The position numbers and the translations under genes were made by a program. This document shows, one piece after another, positions 45,788 to 55,081 of a DNA stretch of 64,000 nucleotides (its first letter is position 1; each line of letters begins with the position of its first letter). The notes beneath the pieces are model-generated. The model worked only from the letters and a program-made list of their open reading frames with translations, ran no database searches and was not told the origin of the DNA. This DNA comes from Variovorax sp. PBL-H6 (GTDB lineage: Bacteria > Pseudomonadota > Gammaproteobacteria > Burkholderiales > Burkholderiaceae_C): contig NZ_LR594659.1 in assembly GCF_901827155.1 (NCBI RefSeq), forward strand, positions 744,001 through 808,000, given 5' to 3'.

Positions 45788-46879
45788 TCAACGCGCGAAG
45801 AATGAGCGAACGGCGTGGATCACCTGCGCCACATCGCCGTCCGGGAGTCCCGGAAAGCACGGGAGCGAGACCACGGTGCGGCACGCCCGCTCCGTGAACG
45901 CCAGTGTCCCGACGCGTTGTGCGCCGGGATAGGCCGCCTGCAGATGATCGGGCACCGGATAGTGCACATCGGTCGCGACGTCATGCGATCGGAGGTGCTC
46001 CCTGAACGCTTCGCGTGCATCGACACGTACGACATAGAGATGGCCGGCGTAGGCCTCTCCCGTGGATGGCGGAAGCGTGAGCGGCAGGTCGACGAAGGCC
46101 GCGTTGTATCTCGCTGCGATATTGCGGCGCTGGTCATTCGACGCGTCCAGCCGGGGAAGCTTGGTGCGAAGCACCGCCGCCTGCATCTCGTCAAGGCGGC
46201 TGTTTCGGCCATGCGGCACCGACACTTGGTATTTGGTCGACCAACCGTATTGGCGAAGCATGCGCACCGACTGCGCAATCTCGCGGTCTCGGCACACCAC
46301 GGCACCGCCGTCGCCGAGTGCGCCCAGATTCTTGGTCGGGTAGAAGCTGAAGCAACCAACGTCGCCGAAGCTCCCTGCGCGCCGCCCTCTTAGCGCCGCT
46401 CCGTGCGCCTGTGCACAGTCTTCGATCACAGCCACACCGGCTTCCCGCGCCAATTCGGCGAGCGCCTCGATGTCCGCGAGTTGGCCGTAGAGATGCGTCA
46501 CGATGATCGCCTTGGGCTTGTGCTGGAGCGCTTCTGCCAGGGCGGCGGGCGCCATGTTGAGCGATCGTTCCTCGACATCGACGTAGAGTGGCGTGGCGCC
46601 CACGGCATGGATGGCGGTACTGCCATAGAAGCCTGCGTTGGCAACGCAGACGACCCGATCGTCCGCCGAAACGCCGACGGCGCGCAAGGCCAGCTCGAGG
46701 GCATCCGTGCCGTTGGCAAGCGACACGCATTCGGGCGTTCCGATGTACGCGGCAAATTCCCTCTCGAATGCACTGACCTCGCCACCGAGGACGTACCAGT
46801 TGCTCTGGACGACTCGCATCAGGGCTGATTCGAGATCAAGCCCGACGTTGGCTTGACTTGCTGAAAAGAGAGGGATCAT
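45788..46879 (-). CDS. fdtB: dTDP-3-amino-3,6-dideoxyhexose transaminase (FdtB-like)
   Basis: The 363-residue PLP enzyme of the DegT/DnrJ/EryC1 family aminates the 3-keto sugar made by the ketoisomerase, giving dTDP-Fuc3N. It shows SNWYVLGGEVSAFEREFA, SLANGTDALELALRA, HLYGQLADIEALAELA, EDCAQAHGAA and FSFYPTKNLGALGDGG with the PLP lysine in PTKN. The neighbouring fdtD makes the FdtB assignment firm. It overlaps the transferase gene upstream by four bases. Confidence 0.88.
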   Translation of the reverse strand: MIPLFSASQANVGLDLESALMRVVQSNWYVLGGEVSAFEREFAAYIGTPECVSLANGTDALELALRAVGVSADDRVVCVANAGFYGSTAIHAVGATPLYVDVEERSLNMAPAALAEALQHKPKAIIVTHLYGQLADIEALAELAREAGVAVIEDCAQAHGAALRGRRAGSFGDVGCFSFYPTKNLGALGDGGAVVCRDREIAQSVRMLRQYGWSTKYQVSVPHGRNSRLDEMQAAVLRTKLPRLDASNDQRRNIAARYNAAFVDLPLTLPPSTGEAYAGHLYVVRVDAREAFREHLRSHDVATDVHYPVPDHLQAAYPGAQRVGTLAFTERACRTVVSLPCFPGLPDGDVAQVIHAVRSFFAR

Positions 46880-48225
46880 GGCTTGGCACCTTCTTGACTT
46901 GCAGGCTCGGTGAAAGGCGAGCCTGCTTCCCGCCGCGGAATTTGAAACAGCGCCAGCGGACCGGCAATGTCCTCAGCATCGATCAACGTCGACGAGGCAC
47001 CCCAATCGGCCAGGCTGGCGCTCAAAGTTTTCGCCATCTCGAGGATGGGTCTCGCGGTGGCGACGAGTTGCGACATCTCGACGAGGCCGCGGGCGTAGCC
47101 ATCCGCGTGAAACGTCTGCCGTGCCCAGCGCTGACCACGAGCGGCCATGTCCTGCCGTGCAGAAGGGTTGCTGACGAGTTGCTCGAGCTTTGACCTCAAC
47201 TGAGAGATCTCGTCGTCCGGCGAGACCTTGCAAACGCAATCATCGGGCAGTTCGCCGTAGAAGCCGGTGTCGGTGACCACCACTGCCTTGCCATAGAGCA
47301 AGCCTTCTATCGCGGTGGCGGATGCTGCCTCCAGGCTCGGCCAGCGCAGGCAGCAGACGATATCGGCGTCGTTCATCGCTGCCTGCAGCACGGTATCCTC
47401 CGCTTCGCCCGTGATCGTGAGTAGAACGCGGAGAGAGCGTGCGAGTTGGGCGAGTTCCAACGCATAGCGCGGGTCGATGAGGCCGCATAGTTGATACTGG
47501 ACGCGGCTGCGCAAGAGGGCGCTTGAACCAATGGCGCGAATCACGCTATCGATGCGCTTGTTCACGTTGGCGTGGCCGACGGTCAATAGCTGCACCAGTT
47601 CGGACCCAGTGCCTTGATCGGTCACGGACTGGGCTGACGGCGCGTTGTAGGCCAGGGGTACGACCCGCACCGGGCCCGCGCAGGACCGCATGACCCGAGG
47701 CATCCCCCAATGACTGTGGGAAACGACGCCGTTTGCCATGGCGCAGACCCACTCTGTCATCGGGTGATCGCGACTCGCCGAATCGATGAACTCACGATGG
47801 TCACGGGCAGCGAAGAAGACGTCCGCCACGGCCTTGCCGTACCAGCTGCCGAGCACCTGCTCAGCCTGTGCCCGACGCGTCTCCGCCCAGGCGGCAAACA
47901 GGTGCGCAACGACGAAATCGTGGAGGCACACGATGCCCGGCTGCTTCTGGAGCCAGTGCAGGCCGCCGCAGTGGTACTCGTAGCTGTTGCCGATCTGGTA
48001 CACCAGGGCATCGGCGGCCTCGATGGCTTCGTTGACCGCTGCTTCGTCCGTCCAGTCGATCACTGGTGCAGCCACCGCATGCGGTGGCACGGCAAGAAGA
48101 TGAGCTTGCTCGGTGCGGACTAACGTCAGCTCATGGCCCAACTGCATGAGCGACGGCGCAATCAGCGCCGTGACACGTCCGATGGCTGACGTGTTTGCGA
48201 GTGGACTGAACAGGATGAACTTCAT
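46876..48225 (-). CDS. GT-B glycosyltransferase (GT4-like)
   Basis: The 449-residue protein has a two-domain GT-B layout with MKFILFSPLANTSAIGRVTALI at the start and a C-terminal donor domain (LLTVGHANVNKRIDSVI, DADIVCCLRWPSLEAASATAIEGLLYGKAVVVTDTG). The EX7E acidic pair is in SLEAASATAIEG. It starts at the ATG of an ATGA overlap with the next transferase upstream. The sugar it adds is unknown; a cytoplasmic role in assembling the polysaccharide is likely. Confidence 0.8.
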   Translation of the reverse strand: MKFILFSPLANTSAIGRVTALIAPSLMQLGHELTLVRTEQAHLLAVPPHAVAAPVIDWTDEAAVNEAIEAADALVYQIGNSYEYHCGGLHWLQKQPGIVCLHDFVVAHLFAAWAETRRAQAEQVLGSWYGKAVADVFFAARDHREFIDSASRDHPMTEWVCAMANGVVSHSHWGMPRVMRSCAGPVRVVPLAYNAPSAQSVTDQGTGSELVQLLTVGHANVNKRIDSVIRAIGSSALLRSRVQYQLCGLIDPRYALELAQLARSLRVLLTITGEAEDTVLQAAMNDADIVCCLRWPSLEAASATAIEGLLYGKAVVVTDTGFYGELPDDCVCKVSPDDEISQLRSKLEQLVSNPSARQDMAARGQRWARQTFHADGYARGLVEMSQLVATARPILEMAKTLSASLADWGASSTLIDAEDIAGPLALFQIPRREAGSPFTEPASQEGAKP

Positions 48226-49259
48226 GACATCAAGGCGGCAACGGTTGCGGGCCAGGTGATGCCGTGGCTTTCCCAAAGAGATCTCGCGGCGACGCCGAGC
48301 CTGCGTGTGCGAGTCACGTCTGCATACACGGCACTGAGGGCTGAAGCAAGCGCCTGAGCGGTTGGCTCGGCAACCCAGCCCGTCTCGCCATGTCTTGCAA
48401 GGCCCAGCACGCCGCCACTGTCCGTGGTGCTGAGCAGGGCCTTCTCCGCGGTAGCTGCCTCCATGGCAACGTAGCTGAATGACTCTTCGTCGAAAGGCAG
48501 AGATGCAACGGCGAGGGCGCCGTTGATGTAGTCGGCATACTCCTGGCGACCGAGGTAGCGCAGGTCGAGCCGCACGCGGTCCCGGAGGCCGAGCCGTTCC
48601 ACTGTTTCGTGCAGTACTCGTGCATCGCCCGGCGTATCGGGAGGCCCTCCGACGATGAGCCGGACCTGCTTCGAGGCATGTGCGACGGCTTCGACGAGCA
48701 GATGCTGGCGTTTCGCGCCGTTGACACGTCCGCCTGCGAAGACGTAGCCCTCGGAGGGCCCCCCTGTGAACCGCTCGGGATCGTTGATCGGCGCGCGCAG
48801 GATCTCGGCATGCGGGCCGTTGTAGCGCAGAAGACGCTGTTGGGTGACGTCGGATATCGCGAAGATGCGCCGTGCCCCCCTGAAGCATTCATCGTCCGCA
48901 TTCTTGATGAGTTTGCGGATGTCGACGCCGATCTGTCCGTCCGGCAGGTTGGTCTGGCCTGCGTCATACAGATCGTAGGCCTGCCTGTACTGGTGGACCA
49001 ACCAGAGGGTCTTGCGCGGGTGCTGGATCAGGTAGGCGGGAAACTTGAGAGCGATGACGTGGTCGACGTTCTGCAGCTCGAGCGAACGCGCCATCAGCAT
49101 TTGCGACGGTATGCGCGTGGCCGGTTCCCATTGGAATGGCACACGGAGCAACTCGGCCTGATGCCCGGCCATCTCGAGATTGCGCAGCAGATGTTCCGCG
49201 AGCGACTCGGCGCCGCCTCGCACGAAAGGGGCCATGTTGTTGACGACAAGCACCTTCAC
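48222..49259 (-). CDS. GT4 glycosyltransferase
   Basis: The 345-residue protein is a GT-B transferase. The N-terminal acceptor domain begins MKVLVVNNMAPFVRGGAESLAEHLL, and the donor domain has YVFAGGRVNGAKRQHLLVEAV and SLPFDEESFSYVAMEAATAEKALLSTTDSGGVLGL, with the EX7E pair in that segment. It resembles the next gene upstream and is probably a duplicate with changed specificity. It overlaps both neighbours by four bases. Confidence 0.87.
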   Translation of the reverse strand: MKVLVVNNMAPFVRGGAESLAEHLLRNLEMAGHQAELLRVPFQWEPATRIPSQMLMARSLELQNVDHVIALKFPAYLIQHPRKTLWLVHQYRQAYDLYDAGQTNLPDGQIGVDIRKLIKNADDECFRGARRIFAISDVTQQRLLRYNGPHAEILRAPINDPERFTGGPSEGYVFAGGRVNGAKRQHLLVEAVAHASKQVRLIVGGPPDTPGDARVLHETVERLGLRDRVRLDLRYLGRQEYADYINGALAVASLPFDEESFSYVAMEAATAEKALLSTTDSGGVLGLARHGETGWVAEPTAQALASALSAVYADVTRTRRLGVAARSLWESHGITWPATVAALMS

Positions 49260-50290
49260 GCCAAGAGCCTTTCGATCACATGAGGCCAGCCGATGTTCAT
49301 TTCGACGATGCGCGCGGTGGCGGCTTCTCCAAGACGCCTTGTGGCAGTGCGGTCCTCGAAGAGTTGATCCATCGCGCTTGCGACAGATGCGGGATCAGGC
49401 TCTGCGACCAATCCATTGACGCCATGCGTCACGAACTCGAGCACGCCGCCCGCATCGCTCGTGGTCAGCACGGCCTTGCCGGCATGCGCCGCCTCGAGCG
49501 TAGGGTAGCCATAGGAGTCCTCGTCGACCGGAAGATAGGCTGCCGCCAGGCAATCCGCCAGTAGTTCAGCTTTTTCCTCTTCCGTGATCCAACGGTCATC
49601 GATCGTGATGCGGTCGGCCACGCCGAACGTGCCAGCCAACCGTGCCACTTCAGCCGAGAAGCCGGACCCGGCACTCGTGCCGCACAGCCTGAGCCGAACA
49701 GGGGAGCGGCAGTATTTCAAGGCTTCGACCAGCAGTTGCTGGCGCTTGTGGTGTTCGATTCGGCAGATGCAGACGATCTCGTCGTTGAGGCCGCGAAAGC
49801 GAAAGCGCTCAGGTCGAAGCACCGGCGGAAAGAGCGGTTCGCTTTCGATGCCATTGAACCGCATAAGCCGTTGGCCGACCACACGCGAATTGGAGAAGAC
49901 GCGTCGTGCCTCCCGCAGCGCCGCGGTGTCGGCCGCGCGCAGTGCGTCCCGGATACCTCTGTGCTTCACGTCGTCCGGAAACCCGCGGTACTCCGTGTCC
50001 CAGAGGTCGTAGAAGGCACGCAGATGATGAATGAACCAGACGATCTTGTTCGGATGAGGGACGAGGTGCGCTTGCGGGCGAAAGCAGATGACGCGGTCTG
50101 CCGCAGAGAGATCGACGAAGCGAAATGCTGCCATCTGGCGAAAGAGCAGATCGGGGGAGTCGACCTCAGGCAGGTATATCCGCTCGACCTCGTGCCCGGC
50201 TTCGAGCAGCATCGTTTCCAGCCACTCGACGATGTTCCTGTAGCCGCCGTTGACGAAGGGAACGAACGACGAACAGAGCGCAATCCTCAT
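49256..50290 (-). CDS. GT4 glycosyltransferase
   Basis: The 344-residue GT-B transferase begins MRIALCSSFVPFVNGGYRNIVEWLE and has a donor domain with IVCICRIEHHKRQQLLVEAL and LPVDEDSYGYPTLEAAHAGKAVLTTSDAGGVLEFV (EX7E pair). It shares the closing RTATRRLGEAA and DSGGVLG/SDAGGVLE blocks with its downstream neighbour. The ATG at 50290 gives this family-typical start and overlaps the perosamine synthase gene. Confidence 0.87.
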   Translation of the reverse strand: MRIALCSSFVPFVNGGYRNIVEWLETMLLEAGHEVERIYLPEVDSPDLLFRQMAAFRFVDLSAADRVICFRPQAHLVPHPNKIVWFIHHLRAFYDLWDTEYRGFPDDVKHRGIRDALRAADTAALREARRVFSNSRVVGQRLMRFNGIESEPLFPPVLRPERFRFRGLNDEIVCICRIEHHKRQQLLVEALKYCRSPVRLRLCGTSAGSGFSAEVARLAGTFGVADRITIDDRWITEEEKAELLADCLAAAYLPVDEDSYGYPTLEAAHAGKAVLTTSDAGGVLEFVTHGVNGLVAEPDPASVASAMDQLFEDRTATRRLGEAATARIVEMNIGWPHVIERLLA

Positions 50291-51390
50291 CGAGACAGAG
50301 CTCGCTCGAGACTGTTGGCAATACGGCTGATGTCCGCCGGTGTCAGGAACTGGTGGGTAGGGAGGTTCATTCCACGGTGAGCCCATTCATCCGCCACCGG
50401 GTACGCGGTCGACTCCCGGTAGGGCGGCAGCACATGCATCGGGTGGAAGACGGGGCGCGTCTCGATGCCATCGTTGTCCAGCGCCTTCATGACGGCGTCG
50501 CGCCGCGCCTCGTCACCTTCGCGCAAGTAAACCGTATACATCCAGTAAACGTGGTGCATGTCCCGATGAACAGTGGGCAGCACGAGCGCGTCGCCGAGGG
50601 GGGCCAACGCCTCGTCGTAAAGGCGCGCGAGCGTCTGGCGCTCGGCCAGGGCTGCATCCACGGTTTCCATCTGCGCGAGGCCGATCGCCGCCTGAATATT
50701 GGTCATGCGGTAGTTGTAGCCCACCACCGGAAACCAGTAGCGACGCTCGGGGTCGACGCCCTGGCCTCGGTAGAGCCTCAACTTCCTGGCCAACTCGTCG
50801 TCGTCTGTGGTGACCATGCCTCCTTCGCCGGTGGTGACGATCTTGTTGCCGAAGAAGCTGAAGGTTGCGCAGTCGCCCAGCGAACCGACGCGCCTGCCAG
50901 CGACTTCGGCGCCATGCGCTTCGGCAGCGTCTTCGAGCAGCCACAGGCCATGCCGCCTGGCGATGGAGGTGAGTGCGTTCATGTCGGCCGGATGGCCGTA
51001 GAGATGCACGGGAATGACTCCCCGGGTGCGGGGCGTGATCTTGCGTTCGACGTCTGCCGGATCGATGTTCATCGTGTCGGCACAGACGTCGACCAGAACC
51101 GGCACGGCGCCGCAGTAGCGTACGGCGTTCGCGGTTGCGATGTAGGTCACGGTCGGGATGATCACCTCGTCGCCGGGCTGCAGGTCGAGCGCAACCAATG
51201 CAAGATGCAATGCAGTCGTCCCATTGTTTGCCGCGACCGCATGCTTGACTCCGCAGAACTTGGCGAAGGCTTCTTCGAAGGCGGCAATGTACTTGCCGTT
51301 GGAAGAAATCCAGTTGGTGTCGAGGCAGTCCAGGACGTACTTTCGTTCGTTCCCTTCAAGCTTGGGGTGAGCTACCGAAATGCGGTTCAT
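50287..51390 (-). CDS. per: GDP-perosamine synthase (GDP-4-keto-6-deoxymannose 4-aminotransferase)
   Basis: The 367-residue PLP enzyme aminates the Gmd product to GDP-perosamine. It shows the Per/RfbE patterns: NRISVAHPKLEGNERKYV, TNWISSNGKYIAAFEEAFAKFCGVKHAVAANNGTTALHLAL, IPTVTYIATANAVRYCGA, EDAAEAHGAEVAGRRVG and TFSFFGNKIVTTGEGGM with the PLP lysine in GNKI. Gmd at 53613 supplies the substrate. The LbH protein four bases upstream probably acetylates its product. Confidence 0.9.
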   Translation of the reverse strand: MNRISVAHPKLEGNERKYVLDCLDTNWISSNGKYIAAFEEAFAKFCGVKHAVAANNGTTALHLALVALDLQPGDEVIIPTVTYIATANAVRYCGAVPVLVDVCADTMNIDPADVERKITPRTRGVIPVHLYGHPADMNALTSIARRHGLWLLEDAAEAHGAEVAGRRVGSLGDCATFSFFGNKIVTTGEGGMVTTDDDELARKLRLYRGQGVDPERRYWFPVVGYNYRMTNIQAAIGLAQMETVDAALAERQTLARLYDEALAPLGDALVLPTVHRDMHHVYWMYTVYLREGDEARRDAVMKALDNDGIETRPVFHPMHVLPPYRESTAYPVADEWAHRGMNLPTHQFLTPADISRIANSLERALSR

Positions 51391-51394
51391 TTGT

Positions 51395-52027
51395 CTATGC
51401 CCTCTTGTGTATTGCCTTGGCCGGCACGCCGGCGATTCTCGACCCCGATTCGACATTCTTGACAATGACCGATCCGGCTCCTGCCAGGACGTCCTCGCCG
51501 ATGGTGATGTCGGGAATGACCTTGCAGCCCACACCCAGGAAGCTGCGCTCGCCGACGGCCACGTTGCCGGCAAGTCCGCAATGCGGTGCAATGTGGGCCG
51601 CATCGCCGATCCGTCCATCGTGGTCGACACTCGCGAGGGTATTGATGATGGCGAGGTCGCCCACCACGCATTCGGCGTTGACGACAGCGCCCGCCATGAT
51701 TGCGACGCCGGCCCCGATTGTCGCGGTGGGCGATATCACGGCCCGTGGGCTGATCGCATTGACAAGGCGAAAGCCCAGCCCGGTGGCGAAGAGCGCCAGC
51801 CTTTGGCGAAGCGCATTGGCGCCGATGGCCACGAACACTTCTTCGTAGCCTTCACTCTGCAATCTCTTCAGATGCTCATCGCCGTTCAGAACCGGTACCC
51901 CCAGGCACTCGGTGCTGCTTTCAGCGGCGCCGATGCAGTAGGCGACAGATGCCCCTGCCGAGCGCAGCAACTCGATGCAGACTTTGGCGTGGCCGCTCGA
52001 GCCCAGGACGATCACACCCGCAGTCAT
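51395..52027 (-). CDS. NeuD/PerB-like left-handed beta-helix acetyltransferase
   Basis: The 210-residue protein has a Rossmann-like start (AGVIVLGSSGHAKVCIELL) and a hexapeptide helix (ISPTATIGAGVAIMAGAVVNAECVVGD, VDHDGRIGDAAHIAPHCGLAGNVAVGERSFLGVG). A His in NTLASVDHD is the likely base. It is in the PglD/PerB fold class that N-acetylates 4-amino sugars. Immediately next to per, it probably forms GDP-N-acetylperosamine. Other acyl donors are possible. Confidence 0.85.
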   Translation of the reverse strand: MTAGVIVLGSSGHAKVCIELLRSAGASVAYCIGAAESSTECLGVPVLNGDEHLKRLQSEGYEEVFVAIGANALRQRLALFATGLGFRLVNAISPRAVISPTATIGAGVAIMAGAVVNAECVVGDLAIINTLASVDHDGRIGDAAHIAPHCGLAGNVAVGERSFLGVGCKVIPDITIGEDVLAGAGSVIVKNVESGSRIAGVPAKAIHKRA

Positions 52028-53427
52028 GCGTTGCCTTGTGCGCGAGCCCAGACCTTCGAGGTCGGTCGCGCAAACAGGAGGTTGATGGAATCCACCGCCT
52101 CGAGCTGTCCGGCCGTCCACTCCAACAACGATCCGCTCGCGGGATCGATGGCGCGAAACGCCAAGCCGAAACTTTCGAGCGCGCGCAGCCAAACCGTTGT
52201 GGTGTGGCCCGCGCGAAGAACATGCGAATGGCCGAACTCCATGATGATGCCGAGGTCGGCGTTGCGCCCGATCGTGGTTGCTGCCCCCTCGATCACATCG
52301 AGTTCGGCGCCCTCGACGTCGATCTTCATCAGGTCTACCGAGGTGCTGGCGTCGATCATGTCGTCGATTCGGACGAGCGGCACGTCAATCGTGGTAGCGC
52401 CTTGACCGGCACCTTCGAGCGGGTAGAGCGAGTGGTGTCCGCACGTAGGTCCGAGATGAAGGGGGAGGTGCCCCGTACGGTTGGAAGCAGCGACCTGATG
52501 CGTCTCGGTCATGCCGGCGAAGCCATTCAGTACGAGAGACTTGCGCAACAGGTCGTGCGTCATGGGATGCGGTTCGAACGCGATGATGCGGCCACTCGAC
52601 TGCATGGCGCTTGCCGCAGCAAGGGTATGCATCCCAATATTGGCGCCGACATCGACGAATGTTTCTCCAGGCCGCAACAGCTTCTGGATCAGCAGGCGCG
52701 TACCCACTTCGTCGCCAAGCTCACCCGCATCGACAAGGGTCGCCAGCAGCGGATAGTCGGATGCGGGGCAAAGCAGATAGCCCACCGACGAGCGGACGAG
52801 GACTTCCCCTGGTGCGCCCGGAACCGCCACGCGCCGAGCCGATGCGTACGCATACTGTTCGATGCGCTCCAGACGGGCCGCGAACGCTTGCTCGGCGCGC
52901 TCCAGGCGAGCCGTGAACGCTTCCTCGCTGCTTTGGAGACGTGCCAGGAACGCGTCGAGGCGCAACTGCCGATGGTTCAGGGTCTGCGTCAGCGCGTCTC
53001 GAGCAAACTGGTTTTCTTGGATCAACTGCAGGCCGATCGACGCCAGCTCATTGCGCTGCAATTGCTTGTTGTGCTCGATCAACACCCGGAGGGAGTGCAG
53101 TCCGCCGAAGATGGCGCGGTGCCGCTCCTCCGCGGCGCTCCGGATTTCGGCGAGGAGCGGCGCGACGAGATAGGACCGGAGGCGAAAGGCTGCCGGCCGC
53201 AGCACGGGCTTGGCGGCGCGGTAAAGCCTCCCGACTGCGGACCGCAGACGTACCTTGATCGAAGGCTCCCCACCCCCGCTCGCCGGTCCGTCAATGGCTG
53301 CCTTCGCGGGCGGCGAGCTTGACGAGTTCTGCTCGCGCCTCGCTTCCATCGGCTCAGGCGACAGCTCACGGGCGGCGGCATTGAGCGCCACGCGGATGTC
53401 GGGCCCTGTTCGTTCTGTGTTGTTCAT
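52024..53427 (-). CDS. FkbM-family methyltransferase with N-terminal coiled coil
   Basis: The 467-residue protein has a C-terminal FkbM methyltransferase domain from about residue 240 (GETFVDVGANIGMHTLAAASAM, RIIAFEPHPMTHDLLRKSL, VPLVRIDDMI, VDLMKIDVEGAELDVIEG). The first 220 residues are Ala/Arg/Glu-rich; four successive eleven-residue units (LDAFLARLQSS, EEAFTARLERA, EQAFAARLERI, EQYAYASARRV) indicate a hendecad coiled coil. FkbM enzymes O-methylate sugars in surface polysaccharides. The coiled coil may bring it to a synthase complex (inference). It overlaps the acetyltransferase gene. Confidence 0.85.
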   Translation of the reverse strand: MNNTERTGPDIRVALNAAARELSPEPMEARREQNSSSSPPAKAAIDGPASGGGEPSIKVRLRSAVGRLYRAAKPVLRPAAFRLRSYLVAPLLAEIRSAAEERHRAIFGGLHSLRVLIEHNKQLQRNELASIGLQLIQENQFARDALTQTLNHRQLRLDAFLARLQSSEEAFTARLERAEQAFAARLERIEQYAYASARRVAVPGAPGEVLVRSSVGYLLCPASDYPLLATLVDAGELGDEVGTRLLIQKLLRPGETFVDVGANIGMHTLAAASAMQSSGRIIAFEPHPMTHDLLRKSLVLNGFAGMTETHQVAASNRTGHLPLHLGPTCGHHSLYPLEGAGQGATTIDVPLVRIDDMIDASTSVDLMKIDVEGAELDVIEGAATTIGRNADLGIIMEFGHSHVLRAGHTTTVWLRALESFGLAFRAIDPASGSLLEWTAGQLEAVDSINLLFARPTSKVWARAQGNA

Positions 53428-53612
53428 CGAAGATGGTCCTGGCCGCTTTCCAGGCCAGCGTGCATCAACCTAGCTGTTGTCGAACCGGAGCAAGGGCGCT
53501 GCCGCACAGGCCGTCCCACGGGAGGCCGGCTGCACGGCGGGGCGCAAGATGCCCCTATCGCATGCGAACTGGCGGGTCTCGCTTTCGTCACGGCCCTGTC
53601 CAGCACAGAATT

Positions 53613-55081
<1,469 letters not shown>

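Noticed and set aside
53428..53612. The gap between FkbM and gmd was considered as a small gene or transposon scar.
   Set aside because: No start with a credible frame and no terminal repeats are visible.
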